Source: Echinometra lucunter (Eukaryota > Echinodermata > Echinoidea > Camarodonta > Echinometridae). Taken from it: a DNA stretch of 64,000 nt. The DNA lies in NCBI GenBank assembly GCA_029962745.1, contig CM057165.1:94856-158855 (forward strand), in the 5' to 3' direction. The translations under genes and the position numbers were made by a program. Positions 12,771-24,227 of this stretch are shown here, one piece after another. Below the pieces are notes generated by a model that was not told the DNA's origin, searched no databases, and was given only the letters and a program-made list of their open reading frames with translations. Numbering within the stretch: position 1 is the first letter of the stretch; each line of letters opens with the position of its first letter.

Positions 12771-13039
12771 GTGATGAAGAAAAAGATAAGCGGCATAATT
12801 TCATACATCTTTGTGGCAAGTAGTTTAAAAGTATTATTTGGCATTTCTGGGGGAATGATGGACACATGAAGCTTGATCGTATTACTTTCGTTCATTTCCG
12901 AGAATATGAAACACAAAATATTCAATGAATGCCACACATACCATAGCATAAAGATTATGACATTACAGAAATACATAATGACTATAATCTTAATGTGTAA
13001 AATGAACAAAAATATGTGAGGTCCTATTATTTTTTTAAG

Positions 13040-14010
13040 GGAGGATCTTATTTAAAGGGTATTTTCTTTAATGTCGGATATTATCTCACAACCACAGAAT
13101 TTGACCCAGCTTAAGGATAACGTATTGATAATAAGACTTCGCAAAATGTAAATAACGAAGAAGTTTGGAGCTAAATAATTTTTGTGGGAGTGTTCATACA
13201 CTAATTGTCGGGAGTGTTCATACACTAATTGACCACTTTTGTGTGAAAATGTGTGAGCAGACACTATAAAAGGCAAAAATGTCACTTTTTTAAAGTCACA
13301 AGGGTCATTTATATGCTTTATCAACAATACATTTCAGCATTTCTAGCGCGATTTGTGAAGTTTGCACACTCAACCATGACATAACGACAACCTTTGATGT
13401 TCACACAACATGTGATAATACATTTTGGTGAAAATATCTGGAGTTATATATTTTTCAATATGCTGAATGGATTTTACAATTTCAAATTCAGGAGGGTTGA
13501 ATTTAACAAAAAAAAACTGTGTTCACCCAACCATGATAATGAGAAGAGTGATAAGAGAGAAGAGAGAAGAGGATATTTGTGAGGGGGTCAAGCAGTGCAC
13601 TCTTAGTGCAGTTGTTTAAAAAAATGATCAGGTTGTTTAAAATATGAACTTACCAACAGTTGTTTTTTTTTGTAAATCCCCACATGTTTTATATACATTT
13701 CTTAAACAACAGTTCGTAGGTTCATATTTCAAACAACCTTAATATTCTTAAACGACTCTTCTAACAGTGTGGATTGTAAACAACACATATGCACCAGAAA
13801 CCAAATTCACCAAAAATCTCTTTGCACAGAATCCCAAAATGAACATAATGACTTTTGAAAAGTGAAAATTTTGCCTTTAATGTTTGCTCACTTATGCATG
13901 ACTCAATAAATCAATCTCATTTTCACAGAATGTTTAGTCAGTAAGTGTAGAAAAAATCTTGCCATGTTATTTTGTTCAAACCTTTTCGTTAAAAAGTTAC
14001 GCCTTTTTAA
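13040..14010. repeat. Fold-back element centred near 13675
   Basis: The inner arms, about 13611-13665 and 13697-13752, are imperfect reverse complements (aaaatatgaacttaccaacag against gttcgtaggttcatattt). An outer pair (gtgagcagacac..aaaggcaaaaatgtcac near 13250-13300 and its complement near 13840-13890) shows the same orientation. Arm spacing is asymmetric, so there has been later insertion or deletion. No coding frame was seen. Confidence 0.5.
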
Positions 14011-14605
14011 TTAAGGGGAGTTACTTTTTTCGTGTTTAGATTATCAGAACTTTCATGGCCTGTTCTCTTTTTTTCTGCATTTACAAAGCCTTTAGCAGTG
14101 CATATCTTGACCTAAAACGTGATTAAAACTTGTCGGTCTATCGGCTCTTCGGTCTAACGGGTATAACAGGGAAACTCCGGTGTAGTGTTCCACCTGCGCA
14201 CCCCATATCAGTTATATCGGGAGGAGAGACCCGAGGGTTACAGTTATTCAGTTCACTTTTCGCCTCCCAGGCACAGTGACGCCAAACAAATAATAATAAA
14301 AATTATGTTTAAAACATTATTATCAATAGAATTTGTTATTATTATTGTTATCATTACTATCATTAATATTATTATATCAACATGACTATATATGAATTGT
14401 ATTATTTGAAATGTTTGTGACGTGTCACGAAATCGATTTAAGAAAATGTTAGATTTCCTCTATTTGCGGTTAACTAATACATCTTGGTTTTAATCTTAAA
14501 TCATATCATTGTCATGTATGCGTCGTGGTGGCATACATGTGTGCATCGATTCCTTGTCGAGTATATTCTGAAAATTTTTTGTTTTCTTTTCTTTTCTTTT
14601 TCCAG

Positions 14606-14701
14606 CACCCGCAACCGAGATTCCAACAACTACGTCTGACTCACTGTGGTGGAACTACAATACACCATGGTGGTGGGGTCCTACGAACTACCCTCCCATA
14701 G
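14606..14701 (+). CDS. Trp-rich linker mini-exon 2 of the mosaic gene
   Basis: The exon follows the pyrimidine-rich acceptor cttttctttttccag and precedes donor gtaggctt. It is 96 bp (32 codons) in phase 1-1. It encodes PATEIPTTTSD followed by two Trp clusters, LWWNYN and PWWWGP, and ends NYPPI. There is no cysteine. It resembles the exon at 8739-8807 in layout (acidic/Thr-rich start, Trp cluster, Pro/Tyr end) and lies next to it in exon order, so the pair may be an old duplication. A stalk-like spacer between the sushi and first EGF domain is the most economical reading. Confidence 0.7.
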   Translation, partial: HPQPRFQQLRLTHCGGTTIHHGGGVLRTTLP

Positions 14702-15098
14702 GTAGGCTTGGTACATCTTGGAAACAATCGCCCATGGGCTGAACCATAATTCGGGGATACAGATTATGATGAATTATTTAAGGCTTTCAGAAAAAAAATG
14801 CTAAGATGAGCTAAACTGTTCCTATCAGGGGCCAGTATTTAGGTGTCAAGATGACATTTTGGTAGAAAAAGGGTGTTTTGACCCAAGTTTAGTTTACATT
14901 GAGTAGTTGAGCTAACAAATACAATTATCTGCTGTTTCAAAGGATTTTCTTATTTACCAGATTTACACCTAAACTGTAAAATGGAGCCGCTATTGTGAGG
15001 AGAGCGTGAAAACTTCTATTGCTTCCACATTCTTGGAGTGTGCCGCTCGTTTGTACACTCTCCCATTGGTCTCACGTGTTCATTAAACGTGTCCCATA

Positions 15099-15192
15099 CA
15101 GGGGCGTCGCTAGAGGGGGGTGTGGGGGGGGGGGGGTCTGACACCCCCCATTAAAAATTCTTGTCGGCAAATTCGCGATCGCTGTTGGCAAA

Positions 15193-15224
<32 letters not shown>

Positions 15225-16435
15225 GAGGGAAGAGGAAGGAGGGGAAAAGAAAAAAGAAAGACGAGTAAGGTGCCCAAATAGAGTCATATTCAGTTTATTT
15301 GCTTGTGCATTTTGACGACGAAATAACACTGGTAACACGAAAGAGAGCCTATTTTTCCTCGCTCGCTACGCTCGCTCGTATTATATTAAGATACAGGATG
15401 TTTTCGGAAAGCAAACACATTTGCCAATTGAAATAAACAAATATATAATTTAGATATTTTGGGGCCCATCATGTATTTTGTTGAAGAATTATCACCTCTA
15501 TACCATAAAAAAGAGTAAATCTATTTTGCCTCGCTCGCTGCGCTCGCTCGTATAATATTTAGATACAGGATGGTCTTTGAAAGCAATTAGATTAGGTAGG
15601 AGAGGTGACCAAATATATCACATTAGGTATCTTAAAGGCCCATCGTGTATTTTGATGAAGAACTTTTACTTCTACCATGAAAAGGAGTATTTTTCCTCGC
15701 TCGCTACGCTCGCTTGTACAATATTCAGATTCAAGATGGATTTGGGAAAGCAAACGAATTCGGCAAGCGAGGCCCATCATGTACTTTGATGAAGAGTTAT
15801 CACCTACCATAAAAAGAGTATATATATTTTTCCTCGCTCGCTGCGTTCGCTCGTATGATATTTAGATACAGGATGGTCTTTGAAAGCAAATAAATTAGGT
15901 AAGAGAGGTGACCAAAATATCAAATTAGATATCTTAAAGGCCCATAATGTATTTTGATGAAGAACTTTCACTTCTACCATGAAAAGGATTATATGATAAG
16001 GAGTATATAGATTTTTTCCTTGCTCGCTGTGCTCGCTCGTATAATATTACGATTTAGGATGGTCTTTGAAAGCGAATGAATCATGTGAGGGAGGTGACCA
16101 AATATATGATTTAGATATCTTTAAGCCCATCATGTAGTTTGATGAAGAACTATCACTTCTACGAAAGTGTATATTTTTCCTCGCTCGCTGCGTTCGCTCG
16201 TATTATATTTAGATAGAGAACGTTTTCGGAAAGCTAACACATTCAGCAAGTGAGGTGATAAAATATAATTTAGAAGGAAAATATAATAGAGGCACACAAT
16301 TGAACATGCCTCGTGGGCTTTATACAGTTGAATTTTTCGACGTGGGTCGTCGGCAATCCGAGGCATAATTTGTCAGCAATCTGGCCTCTACACCCCCCCC
16401 CCCCCCCATTAAAAAAAAGTCTAGCGACGCCCCTG
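15099..16435 (+). mobile_element. Non-autonomous hAT-type element with internal unit array
   Basis: The ends are perfect 16 bp inverted repeats, caggggcgtcgctaga (15099-15114) and its complement (16420-16435), each next to a G or C run. The 8 bp flanks are gtcccata (15091-15098) and ctcccata (16436-16443), matching at seven of eight positions, as expected for an old hAT target duplication. Subterminal sequence is also partly inverted (tgtcggcaaatt against tgctgacaaatt). The interior has six units of about 165 bp, each with cctcgctcgctgcgctcg, then agatacaggatggt, then aggcccatcatgtatttt, then ctaccatgaaaag. There is no transposase reading frame. Confidence 0.85.
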
Positions 16436-16738
16436 CTCCCATATCCACCATGTCTTCCCAGTGCTCCTTTATCATTACGTTTACAAAATCCAATATTAAC
16501 TGAAACAATCTGCATCCCAGTAAGCCTCCATGTGCTTTTTTGTTTTAAAGTTGATATAAGAAAGCGATCACAAATATTGAGATAATTACATCAATAGAAA
16601 GCTATCAACCCCAAAAATAATATTGAGTGGTATTGAACCACAAAACAAGTTCAGAATTGTGAATTTAAGCGACTAAACTTCAACAAAATCTCGAAGTCAG
16701 AAACGCCGGGTCGCACACAGAAACCAAGGGCCTCGATG

Positions 16739-18574
16739 GTGACGTCACGAAAGGGGATTGCATGCGCCGGTGGAAGTAGTGGCAATGCTGTGCTTATGTA
16801 AAAGTGCCTTCTTATGACGAGCTTAGATTGTCATTGTAAATTCGTAAATGGATAATGTGAAAGACTTTATGTTTTTATTTGAATGAAGAAACAAAACAAC
16901 ATATTCAGTAGCTGATTTTTTTTTCATATCGTCACAGTTTCCTTTTTGTAGAGTTTTAAGCGAGTTTACTGTCTCGGAAAACAAGGTGCAATCACCATCG
17001 AACAGTCAGGGCGCAACGCCGCACGTAATGAGTTATATGCTAACCTACACGTATGAATAGTAAATGTTAGATGGGTTTCGTTGGTCTGCAAGATCAATTA
17101 TGTGAATCAGTAATTCCTAGAACTATGATCATACTTATCATTCATATGTGTGACTGCCTCAAAAGGATGCAGTAAGCCTAAAAAACAGCAAAACATTCCA
17201 AAAATATATATCAAACTTGATACAGAGATCTCCAGCTGACAACGTCGTTGTTGAACGATATTCATCCGCGAGTGATTCGACTCCTGCCTGGACGTTTTTG
17301 CAGAGAGCGGATTCTCGGCTGGGAGACCAGTCGCCTACACCCGGCGGTGGCTTGATAGATATTGCGCTGGCTTATGCAAGCCACCAACCAAAGCTCGCTG
17401 GGTACATGGGAATTTGTCAAACTCCCATCTCCCTGCTACTAGTATAGACCAATTTCACCTCCGGTTTATGTATTTGGCCCTCTATCGGCGACGCCATTGC
17501 TGCGGTGGGCAAGCGCGCTGACCGCGATTGGCTCTGTGTACAAAATGAATGTAAGATATGAGATATGCCCCGATATTGTTCCATTTACTTTATTCTAGAT
17601 CAATAAAATAAAGCATGGATACATGGGTCGATGAGGTAAGACAATATTCAATCTGACGGATGAAGGTATGATGTATTTTTGTACTTTCGATGGTTTTTCA
17701 ACTTAGTTTTGTCAGTAAAAGTTCGATTGCAGCATAGAAGCTGTAGTAAACGGGAACCCTAAATCTTACCCTGTTTACAAAGTCATGTTTTCACTCATTA
17801 AATTTTACGCCAAAGTAATGATAATGTTTCTTGACTTCAAAGTCCTTTCTGTTGATGTTTTTACCCACTGGCGACGAATTCCTTCACAGTGCTTACGGAA
17901 ACCTGTGTAGGGAGTACGGCTTTTCACACAAACAGGCTTCATGAGTCAAAAGCGAGTGAATTTCGTACTCAGTTGGCTTCCAATTTTTAAACTTTCTCCA
18001 ATTCTTGTGGCATTCGAGCACCGCAGAGCTGCGACCTGAACTTCCCTGATAATTTCTCATTGCAAGTATTAAAATAAATCTGCATATACTGGTCAAAACA
18101 GACAAAAAATCGAACGAATGTACATAACGCGCTATTGACTTGTGTACTATAAAAGGTGGAGCGCCCGACGCAGTATGTCGAACTGTGTCGAACAGTCTGC
18201 TGCCCTCTTGCGTTGTGAAATTGGTCTATACGCAGCACTTTTTTGTTTTCGACACATGCGCTATACACATGCAACACACCATGCTATACTATACACATAC
18301 GAGCTTCCTACGTTCTTCATGCACTTTCTGTACGACCGACTGGCCGGATCCACTTTCAGAGCAAGCTTTCTGGTAATCTCACCAAATTCGACACACAGCA
18401 AAAATTCACACTATGAACTACAAGGAGAAGGGAAAGCATTGATCATAGAGTTCTGAATCATTTGACTTTTCAGGCTTTGGAAAAAAAAAACTCAAGAAAT
18501 CTCTCTCTCTCTGCACATGATTTGTATGAAACATCCGGGTATGTAAAAATACTTATCCCCTTTCGTGACGTCAC
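16739..18574. repeat. Inverted pair of a 20-mer containing a CRE-like core
   Basis: gtgacgtcacgaaaggggat (16739-16758) occurs as its exact reverse complement at 18555-18574. The 20-mer contains the palindrome tgacgtca. Interior sequence has no recognised gene. The pair probably marks the subterminal parts of a 1.8 kb DNA element, but outer boundaries were not resolved. Confidence 0.5.
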
Positions 18575-18923
18575 GCATAGTGGACTTGTTCCGTGACTGG
18601 TTTTCCAGGCTGACTGAGGAGGGTATTTCTCGACATTTCAGTTAAGGATATCCAGCAGCAAGAAGACTTTTGTGATTTGCCATGTGAATAAACACCTTGT
18701 GAATAGCATATGCTTTGCATAGATACCAAATTCATGGACATTTATTCCCTCCTTATATCTACTTTAAGAAGAAAATCACTATGAAATGCAATCAGTGTTA
18801 TTATTTATCATCGTGCATTTGACTCATTCATCATTTTCTGAAATTCAATATGACTCCTTGGCCAACCCTTGCACAAGATTGTTTTTATGTGAGATATGAA
18901 AGAAGAGTATCTTGATTGATAGC

Positions 18924-18960
18924 AATAATAACAATAATAATAATAATGATAATAATAATA

Positions 18961-19006
<46 letters not shown>

Positions 19007-19095
19007 ATGTAGTAATGATGATAATAATAATAATGATAATAATGATAATAGTAATACATGTAGTAATGATGATAATAATAATAACAACAATAAAG
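18924..19095. repeat. (TAA)n/(ATA)n microsatellite
   Basis: About 170 bp of aataat trinucleotide repeat with gat/agt variants and two copies of atacatgtagtaatgatgat. All long open frames over it on both strands are artefacts. Confidence 0.95.
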
Positions 19096-19350
19096 AGAAT
19101 GGATATTCTTTTTAACCTATTGGCTGCAGGGCTAGGAACCTGGTGGCCCCATACTAAGTCCTCGGGAATACGAAAATGCACTAGTCAACGGGTTGATAAA
19201 GCGATTTTGTCTGATACTTTTGCCCTTCCTGGTGCTTCATTTTTATTACCTGGCATTACAACATTCAGGATATTAATTAGGTCCTTCCAGGTATCCATAG
19301 TACCTCACCTGGGTTTGGTAAACGTAGATGAATGTCTTGCTATGGATATT

Positions 19351-19422
19351 GCGTCAGGGATTCGAACCCCGTACCTTGTGGATCGCATTTCCGGAGACTT
19401 ATTTACTTGACCCCAGCACCTC
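19351..19422 (-). repeat. tRNA-derived repeat
   Basis: The minus strand contains acggggttcgaatccctg, a good B box with a T-arm stem, preceded by ccggaaatgcgatccacaagg, but the D arm and acceptor stem do not pair convincingly. It is probably a tRNA-derived SINE remnant. A repeated tgtccggacac word lies just downstream (19462, 19640, 19660). Confidence 0.45.
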
Positions 19423-19905
19423 AACGTCATGTGTGTATACATGTAGGATGGGGGGTTGGGTGTCCGGACACGTAACAAAAATGAAGCCTTCTTTTTTTTT
19501 CTTTGGATTAAAGAAAAACTATGCATTGATTTGCGTTAATCATCATCAATATTTGTTCTCTCTAATATTGTCTAACATTTTGTGCTAAAACATTTAAGAG
19601 ATTTGCTTGTGAACTTTTTCAACTGACTGTTTGAAATCGACTGTCCGGATACACAACCTGTCCGGACACCCAACAACTGGGTATGTATATGCGAAAGTAA
19701 AATGAGAGAACAATGGTAGCGTACCTTAAATTAAAGTCTGCCAGAGCTGTTCTTCCTATGTTAATATTAATGAGAGTAGTCATACCCGTTTTACGTGTTA
19801 TTTCCTTACAATCGTACAACAAGTGGCATAATTTATTATATGATATATATTACTCCAACTTCCATTCAATATCAAAATATTACAACATCATTTCCGCTTT
19901 TCTAG

Positions 19906-20016
19906 ATACAGCGTGCTCATCTAATCCTTGTGGAGTTGGTGGTTCTTGTATTGACAGAGGCAATACTTACACATGCTCATGCTACCCTGGTTATACAGGA
20001 ACAAACTGTGAGACAG
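19906..20016 (+). CDS. EGF domain exon 1
   Basis: The exon lies between tttctag and gtatgtc, is 111 bp (37 codons) and is in phase 1-1. It encodes one complete EGF domain with six cysteines: [13 protein letters not shown], then [11 protein letters not shown] and NCET. The stretch [12 protein letters not shown] fits the C-x-[DN]-x4-[FY]-x-C-x-C pattern for Asp/Asn beta-hydroxylation. It belongs to the same transcript as the EGF exons at 21331 and 25703, with which it shares phase, NPCG core and NCET ending. Confidence 0.85.
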
Positions 20017-20529
20017 GTATGTCAAGTGTTTCTTTCAGTACTTCATAAGTTATATTGAACACAATTCGTATCTGTAGGAATTCGCCACTGATACTTAAAC
20101 TGTTCATATTTCTTCGAGATGACAGGTACAGTGTTATCCTTGATGTCTTTTTATGGAAAAGGCGCCATCGTAAGGAGTAGTGTTAGTCGTAATGATTGCC
20201 GAAATAGATTTGTTAAAGTTTGAAAAAAAAAACAACAATCGTTTAAAGTCTTTGGCACTGAGTATCAAGAATCAAAGTCAATAATGAAATATAACTTCAA
20301 CTCGTCCAAGTTACGAGACCATGCATGATGTGAAACAAAAAGCCAGATGTGGTTTTCATCTTGATTAAATTCAACCGTTCATTTATGGAAATTACATTAA
20401 GCTAATTATGCGCGAGTAATGCTGGTTTGTGCATGTGCGTGTTGCTTTTTGTTGTTATTGTTTTAAGTCTTGATAATGAAGACGTGACATTTCATTATGT
20501 TAAAATGATATTTAAAACTGGTGGATATC

Positions 20530-21245
20530 TAGGTTAAATTCAATTCAAGTCATTTATTTTTCCACTTTCAATTTTCACATTTACAATGATGGTACAGTTT
20601 ACATGTACATACATATTAACCTACATAGATCATCATGGACAGTACAGTAAATAATATTTTTTTTAAAAACATGAAATTGAAAGGGAAGGAGGGCCAACTA
20701 AAGAACAGAGCTTGTAGGGTGAAGCCCCCCCCCCCCCTGCAAAAAAGTAATTACTATGAATTATTATTTTATAAGAAAAAACACCAAAAAAATGGAATCA
20801 GCAAAACATAAATCATTTTAAAACGTGAAGCAATGATAACTATGTACATAAAAAGAAATAATCAAAGTACACAAATATCAAAGCTCCACAAGGTCACGCT
20901 GAAAATTACATTTGGTTAGGGAATGCAATAACCTAGTAACTATTCAGAAGAAAGGTTTGAAGTCTACTTTTGAAAATGTGTATTGAATTGCATTGCTTAA
21001 TATCATTTGAAAGAGAATTTCACACAGTTTAGACCTATAAAAGCAAACGATGTTTTATTTAGTGGTAGATGAAAATAGCTCGCCTGCCGAGTAAAGTAGG
21101 CCTAACTATGAATCAAATCATTTTTATGAACATATCAATAAGAGGCAAAGGTAATTGTTTAGTGTTGAGCTTGAACATTAACTGTCTAAGTTGAAAACTA
21201 TACAATTCTTTAATTTTCAAAATGTTATCATTCAGAAAAAGATTA
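20530..21245. repeat. Non-coding interspersed repeat, LINE-tail-like
   Basis: Starts with ttcaattcaagtcatttattttt, like 4645 and 54555, then A-rich sequence, a poly-C tract near 20726-20737, and a long stretch without an intact frame. It is probably a 3' end of a degenerate LINE in minus orientation, but no protein motif could be read. Confidence 0.35.
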
Positions 21246-21330
21246 TTCGTGTGTGCCCGGAAATCTGCATTATTAATAATACGAATCATTTGAAGATGTA
21301 ACAGAATGTTTTCTATTTTCCTATTGGTAG

Positions 21331-21453
21331 ATATTGACGAATGTGCGTCGTATCCTTGTGGAGGTCACGGTTACTCCTGTTATAACGGTCCGGGAAGGAA
21401 CAATTACACTTGCTTCTGCTTTGGTGGGTTTACAGGAGTTAATTGTGAGACTG
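21331..21453 (+). CDS. EGF domain exon 2 (calcium-binding type start)
   Basis: The exon lies between ttggtag and gtaagtag, is 123 bp (41 codons) and is in phase 1-1. It encodes a six-Cys EGF domain starting IDECASYPCGG, then SCYNGPGRNNYTCFC, FGGFTG and NCET. The IDEC start and later Asn and Tyr resemble a calcium-binding EGF domain. The loop between the third and fourth cysteines is longer than in the exon at 19906. It shares a GPG insert with the exon at 25703, which suggests these two are close duplicates. Confidence 0.85.
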
Positions 21454-22852
21454 GTAAGTAGAAATTTCATGTTTACATTTACCTAGGCAAATCCTACTGT
21501 TACTACGAAGAGATACCCGTACATGCGGGATCACCAAGTAATAATACGGTCTAGTATAAGCCATGTAAGCCATGGAACTCTAACCCAACATTGACACACA
21601 TTATACACACTCCATAAACGATTTGGTTAAAAGAGAATTACCCAAAACTATTTAAAGCGAAAGTGTATACTTTACTTCTTAAATAAAGAAAAGTTCATCA
21701 GTATCTAGCTCAATTGCACTACTTCTTCCCTTGTTTTAGAAATATAAATTTTAAATTGGGTAATGTCATTTTGTCGGCCAATTTCTTCATTCAATTAAAG
21801 TCACATATTTTGCTGACAAGGTACAATTTCTTGACCTTCGCCGTTTAGAAGTTACCCCTTCATCATCTTTGAATACCTATTTTTATGCAAATTGTTCCTC
21901 CATTATTTAGAGCAGAGATTTAGATAGCAGTCTTCTTGGTGAGCGATTCTGGTCCCTAAAGATCGAATGGAATTTCATGTCCCGTGAGCAGGGTTATAAT
22001 CCAACATTTTGACCATTTCTCAATTCCTTTGAACAAGCTTTTGAAGTTCCAGCTCTATAAAGCTCGACTCCAGAACAATATGCACCCACATCCATGCTGC
22101 ACTTTGGCTGATCGTGGATGGCAATGACAAACACACTTATAAAATTCCTGTCGCTCAATAATCTGTTCAGAATACTTTGGAGGCATTTAAATAAGTATTC
22201 CAAACAGTTTATTTATGGAATGGTCTTTAAAGGTTGTCTTTGGCGAATCTAAGTTTTATTCTAGTTTTTACCACTCGCTAAACAATTCCTATGTGTTACT
22301 CCAGAAATCTTCATACTTTCTGCTTAACATGACTTAGTGAACAGTTCTATTGCATTGATCATAGTGTTAAAAAGATGCCTTCGAAACCAACAGTTCAACA
22401 TGATATGTAAGGGTTAAATGAGACAGCATCTACAATCACTTTCTAGAGCGCTCAGGCCTTGAGGCTCCAGGGACCAGCAGGGAGCCCTCTAGACCACTTC
22501 TGTTTGCACTTTACTTCGTAGAGCGCTCCAGCGTCCGTTGGAGTAACCATTCCTGTTGCAGCCATGGCAGCACAGGTCATCAGCAGGTCCAAATTTTTTG
22601 CACGGAATGTTGCTTTATCAACCTGCCTGATTATCATAACATACTTTTTTTTCTGTACCATGACTGTCATCTTGTATTTTTGTCTTTCTTACATTTAAGG
22701 TGTAATGTTTACGTGGTTTGCTCTTCTCTGTCCTTTCTCATGGTATCCTTTGTTTTATCAGTTGCTAATTGTCTCCTTCCTTATATTCTTTGTTTTCATT
22801 CTTTGCTTTCTATATCACTTACCTTATGTTTATCGTTTTTATCTCTCTCTCT

Positions 22853-22854
<2 letters not shown>

Positions 22855-22896
<42 letters not shown>
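22855..22896. repeat. (TA)n microsatellite
   Basis: Pure alternating TA tract of about 40 bp, immediately left of the inverted-repeat element at 22926-23321. Confidence 0.95.
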
Positions 22897-22897
<1 letters not shown>

Positions 22898-22925
22898 AAA
22901 ATTAGTCTGCTTTGGCATCTAGATA

Positions 22926-23321
22926 CAAGAATCAGAGTTGGTAGTAGAATGCCATTAAAAAATAAAATCATAGATTTTAAAAGAAAACGGAGCATAGCTC
23001 TCGAAAATGAAAGGCGAAGTCACACTCTTCGTTCAGTGCCCGTGGTGTGACAAAAAGATGAATATTGAAATCCGTTTTTGAAACAGACGAAAAAACACGT
23101 CTGTTCATGGGCAGACGGATTGTGAAACTCACTGAGTTTGAAAAAATGTGACCAAAATAAAAATGCAAAATGTGCCCATGGTGTGAAAAATCTTTTTGTC
23201 ACACCATGGGCACTGACGAACAGTGTGACTTCGCCTGTCATTTTCGAGAGCTCTGCTCCGTTTTCTTTTAAAATCTATGACTTTATTTTTTGATGGCATT
23301 CTACTACCAACTCTCATTCTT
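22926..23321. mobile_element. Fold-back element with about 130 bp arms
   Basis: Arm 22926-23061 and arm 23190-23321 are reverse complements with few mismatches, starting aagaatcagagttggtagta on the left and ending in its complement on the right. The centre contains a second hairpin, gtgcccatggtgtgaaaa (about 23171-23188) against its complement (about 23196-23213). It is flanked by TA and CA/TA microsatellites. A third single arm is at 23749-23861. No coding frame was seen. Confidence 0.85.
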
Positions 23322-23335
23322 ACAACACACACACT

Positions 23336-23362
<27 letters not shown>

Positions 23363-23367
<5 letters not shown>

Positions 23368-23735
23368 GCGGGAGAGATTTGGATGTATGTACCAGCCGGT
23401 TGTACCATTTTATATTTATATATGTGAGACAAAGAAGGATAAGGTACTAGATGACGCAGGTCTGGACAACAAGATTGATAAGCTTTCGGCTCTAGGCCTT
23501 CATCAGATTTATTTGCTATGTAAATCAAACAAAATGAAAAAAATAAATAAAACAAATTATAACAAAATATAATGATGAGCAACTTGACAGGCAACAAAAC
23601 GGAATCAAGATGATTATAAATAAAGCAACATGATCATGATTAACTCGCAGGAAAATAAAAATAAATGACAGTTTTAAATCAATCGGAATAAGGTACAACC
23701 GCCTGGTACATACATCCAAACCTCTCTCGCTATAC
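23363..23735. mobile_element. Second fold-back element with about 44 bp arms
   Basis: tatagcgggagagatttgga.. to ttgtacc (23363-23406) is the near-exact complement of ggtacaaccgcctggtac.. (23692-23735). The arms enclose about 285 bp with ggctctaggccttcatcag and A-rich sequence. It lies in TA-rich DNA between the element at 22926 and its solo arm at 23749. Confidence 0.75.
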
Positions 23736-23748
23736 ATGCATATATATA

Positions 23749-23861
23749 GGAATCAGAGTTGGTAGTAGAATGCCATAAAAAATAAAATCATAGATTTTAA
23801 AAGAAAACGGAGCAGAGCTCTCGAAAATGACAGGCGAAGTCACACTGTTCGTCAGTGCCCA
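23749..23861 (+). repeat. Solo arm of the 22926-23321 element family
   Basis: Direct copy of the left arm of the 22926 element, from aatcagagttggtagtagaa through gaagtcacactgttcgtcag. No partner arm follows. Confidence 0.8.
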
Positions 23862-23959
23862 TATACATGTGAGATCAATTCAGAGAATAATAGCGTAGCA
23901 TAAATCAAAGTTCCCCAGAGCTGTCCTACCATTTTGGAAATTTTGAAAAGGTCGAAAAA

Positions 23960-24032
23960 TGTCTCCGCCGGGAATCGAACCCGGGCCTTTGGCTATGAAC
24001 GCCAAATGCCTTAACCACTAGACCACGGAGAC
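23960..24032 (-). tRNA. tRNA-like sequence, Glu-like body, probably not functional
   Basis: The 73-nt minus-strand sequence folds as a cloverleaf: acceptor GTCTCCG/CGGAGAC fully paired, D arm GTCT..AGGC, and T arm CCGGG-TTCGATT-CCCGG perfect. The A box tggtctagtgg and B box ggttcgattcc are good. The body resembles tRNA-Glu, but the anticodon stem has an extra base and the 7-base loop GTTCATA gives TCA at 34-36, or TTC only if shifted by one. An inverted, 5'-decayed copy lies at 24110-24176 and both share flanks, so it is probably part of a tRNA-derived inverted repeat rather than a normal gene. Confidence 0.5.
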
Positions 24033-24109
24033 CAGTGGTTTCCGCGACTCCAAATTCGCTTAACCGACAGAGTGACAAATCTTCAACCTTTACTAATTAA
24101 TTCCTTTAT

Positions 24110-24176
24110 TGGTGGCAGATGATTTTGATTTTGGCGTTCATAGCCAAAGTCCCGGGTTCGATTCTCCGCGGAGACA
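24110..24176 (+). repeat. Decayed inverted copy of the tRNA-like sequence
   Basis: ttggcgttcatagccaaagt and cccgggttcgattct.. match the 3' half of the tRNA-like sequence at 23960-24032 on the opposite strand. The D arm is degraded. The flank tttttcaaccttttcaaaat matches the complement of the left flank (about 23929-23958). Confidence 0.7.
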
Positions 24177-24227
24177 TTTTTCAACCTTTTCAAAATTTCC
24201 AAAATGGAGTGGACAAGAGATGAAAAT

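Noticed and set aside
15340..16210. Regularly spaced repeats resembling a CRISPR array
   Set aside because: The units are about 165 bp with conserved spacers, sit inside a hAT-type element with terminal repeats, and the genome is eukaryotic.
18808..19410. Long open frames in several phases, including 164 codons on the + strand
   Set aside because: They translate a (TAA)n microsatellite into runs of Ile, Asn or Tyr; no splice or domain support.
23960..24032. A functional tRNA gene
   Set aside because: The arms fold well, but the anticodon stem is stretched, the anticodon would read UGA, and an inverted decayed copy shares its flanks; listed as tRNA-like with low confidence.
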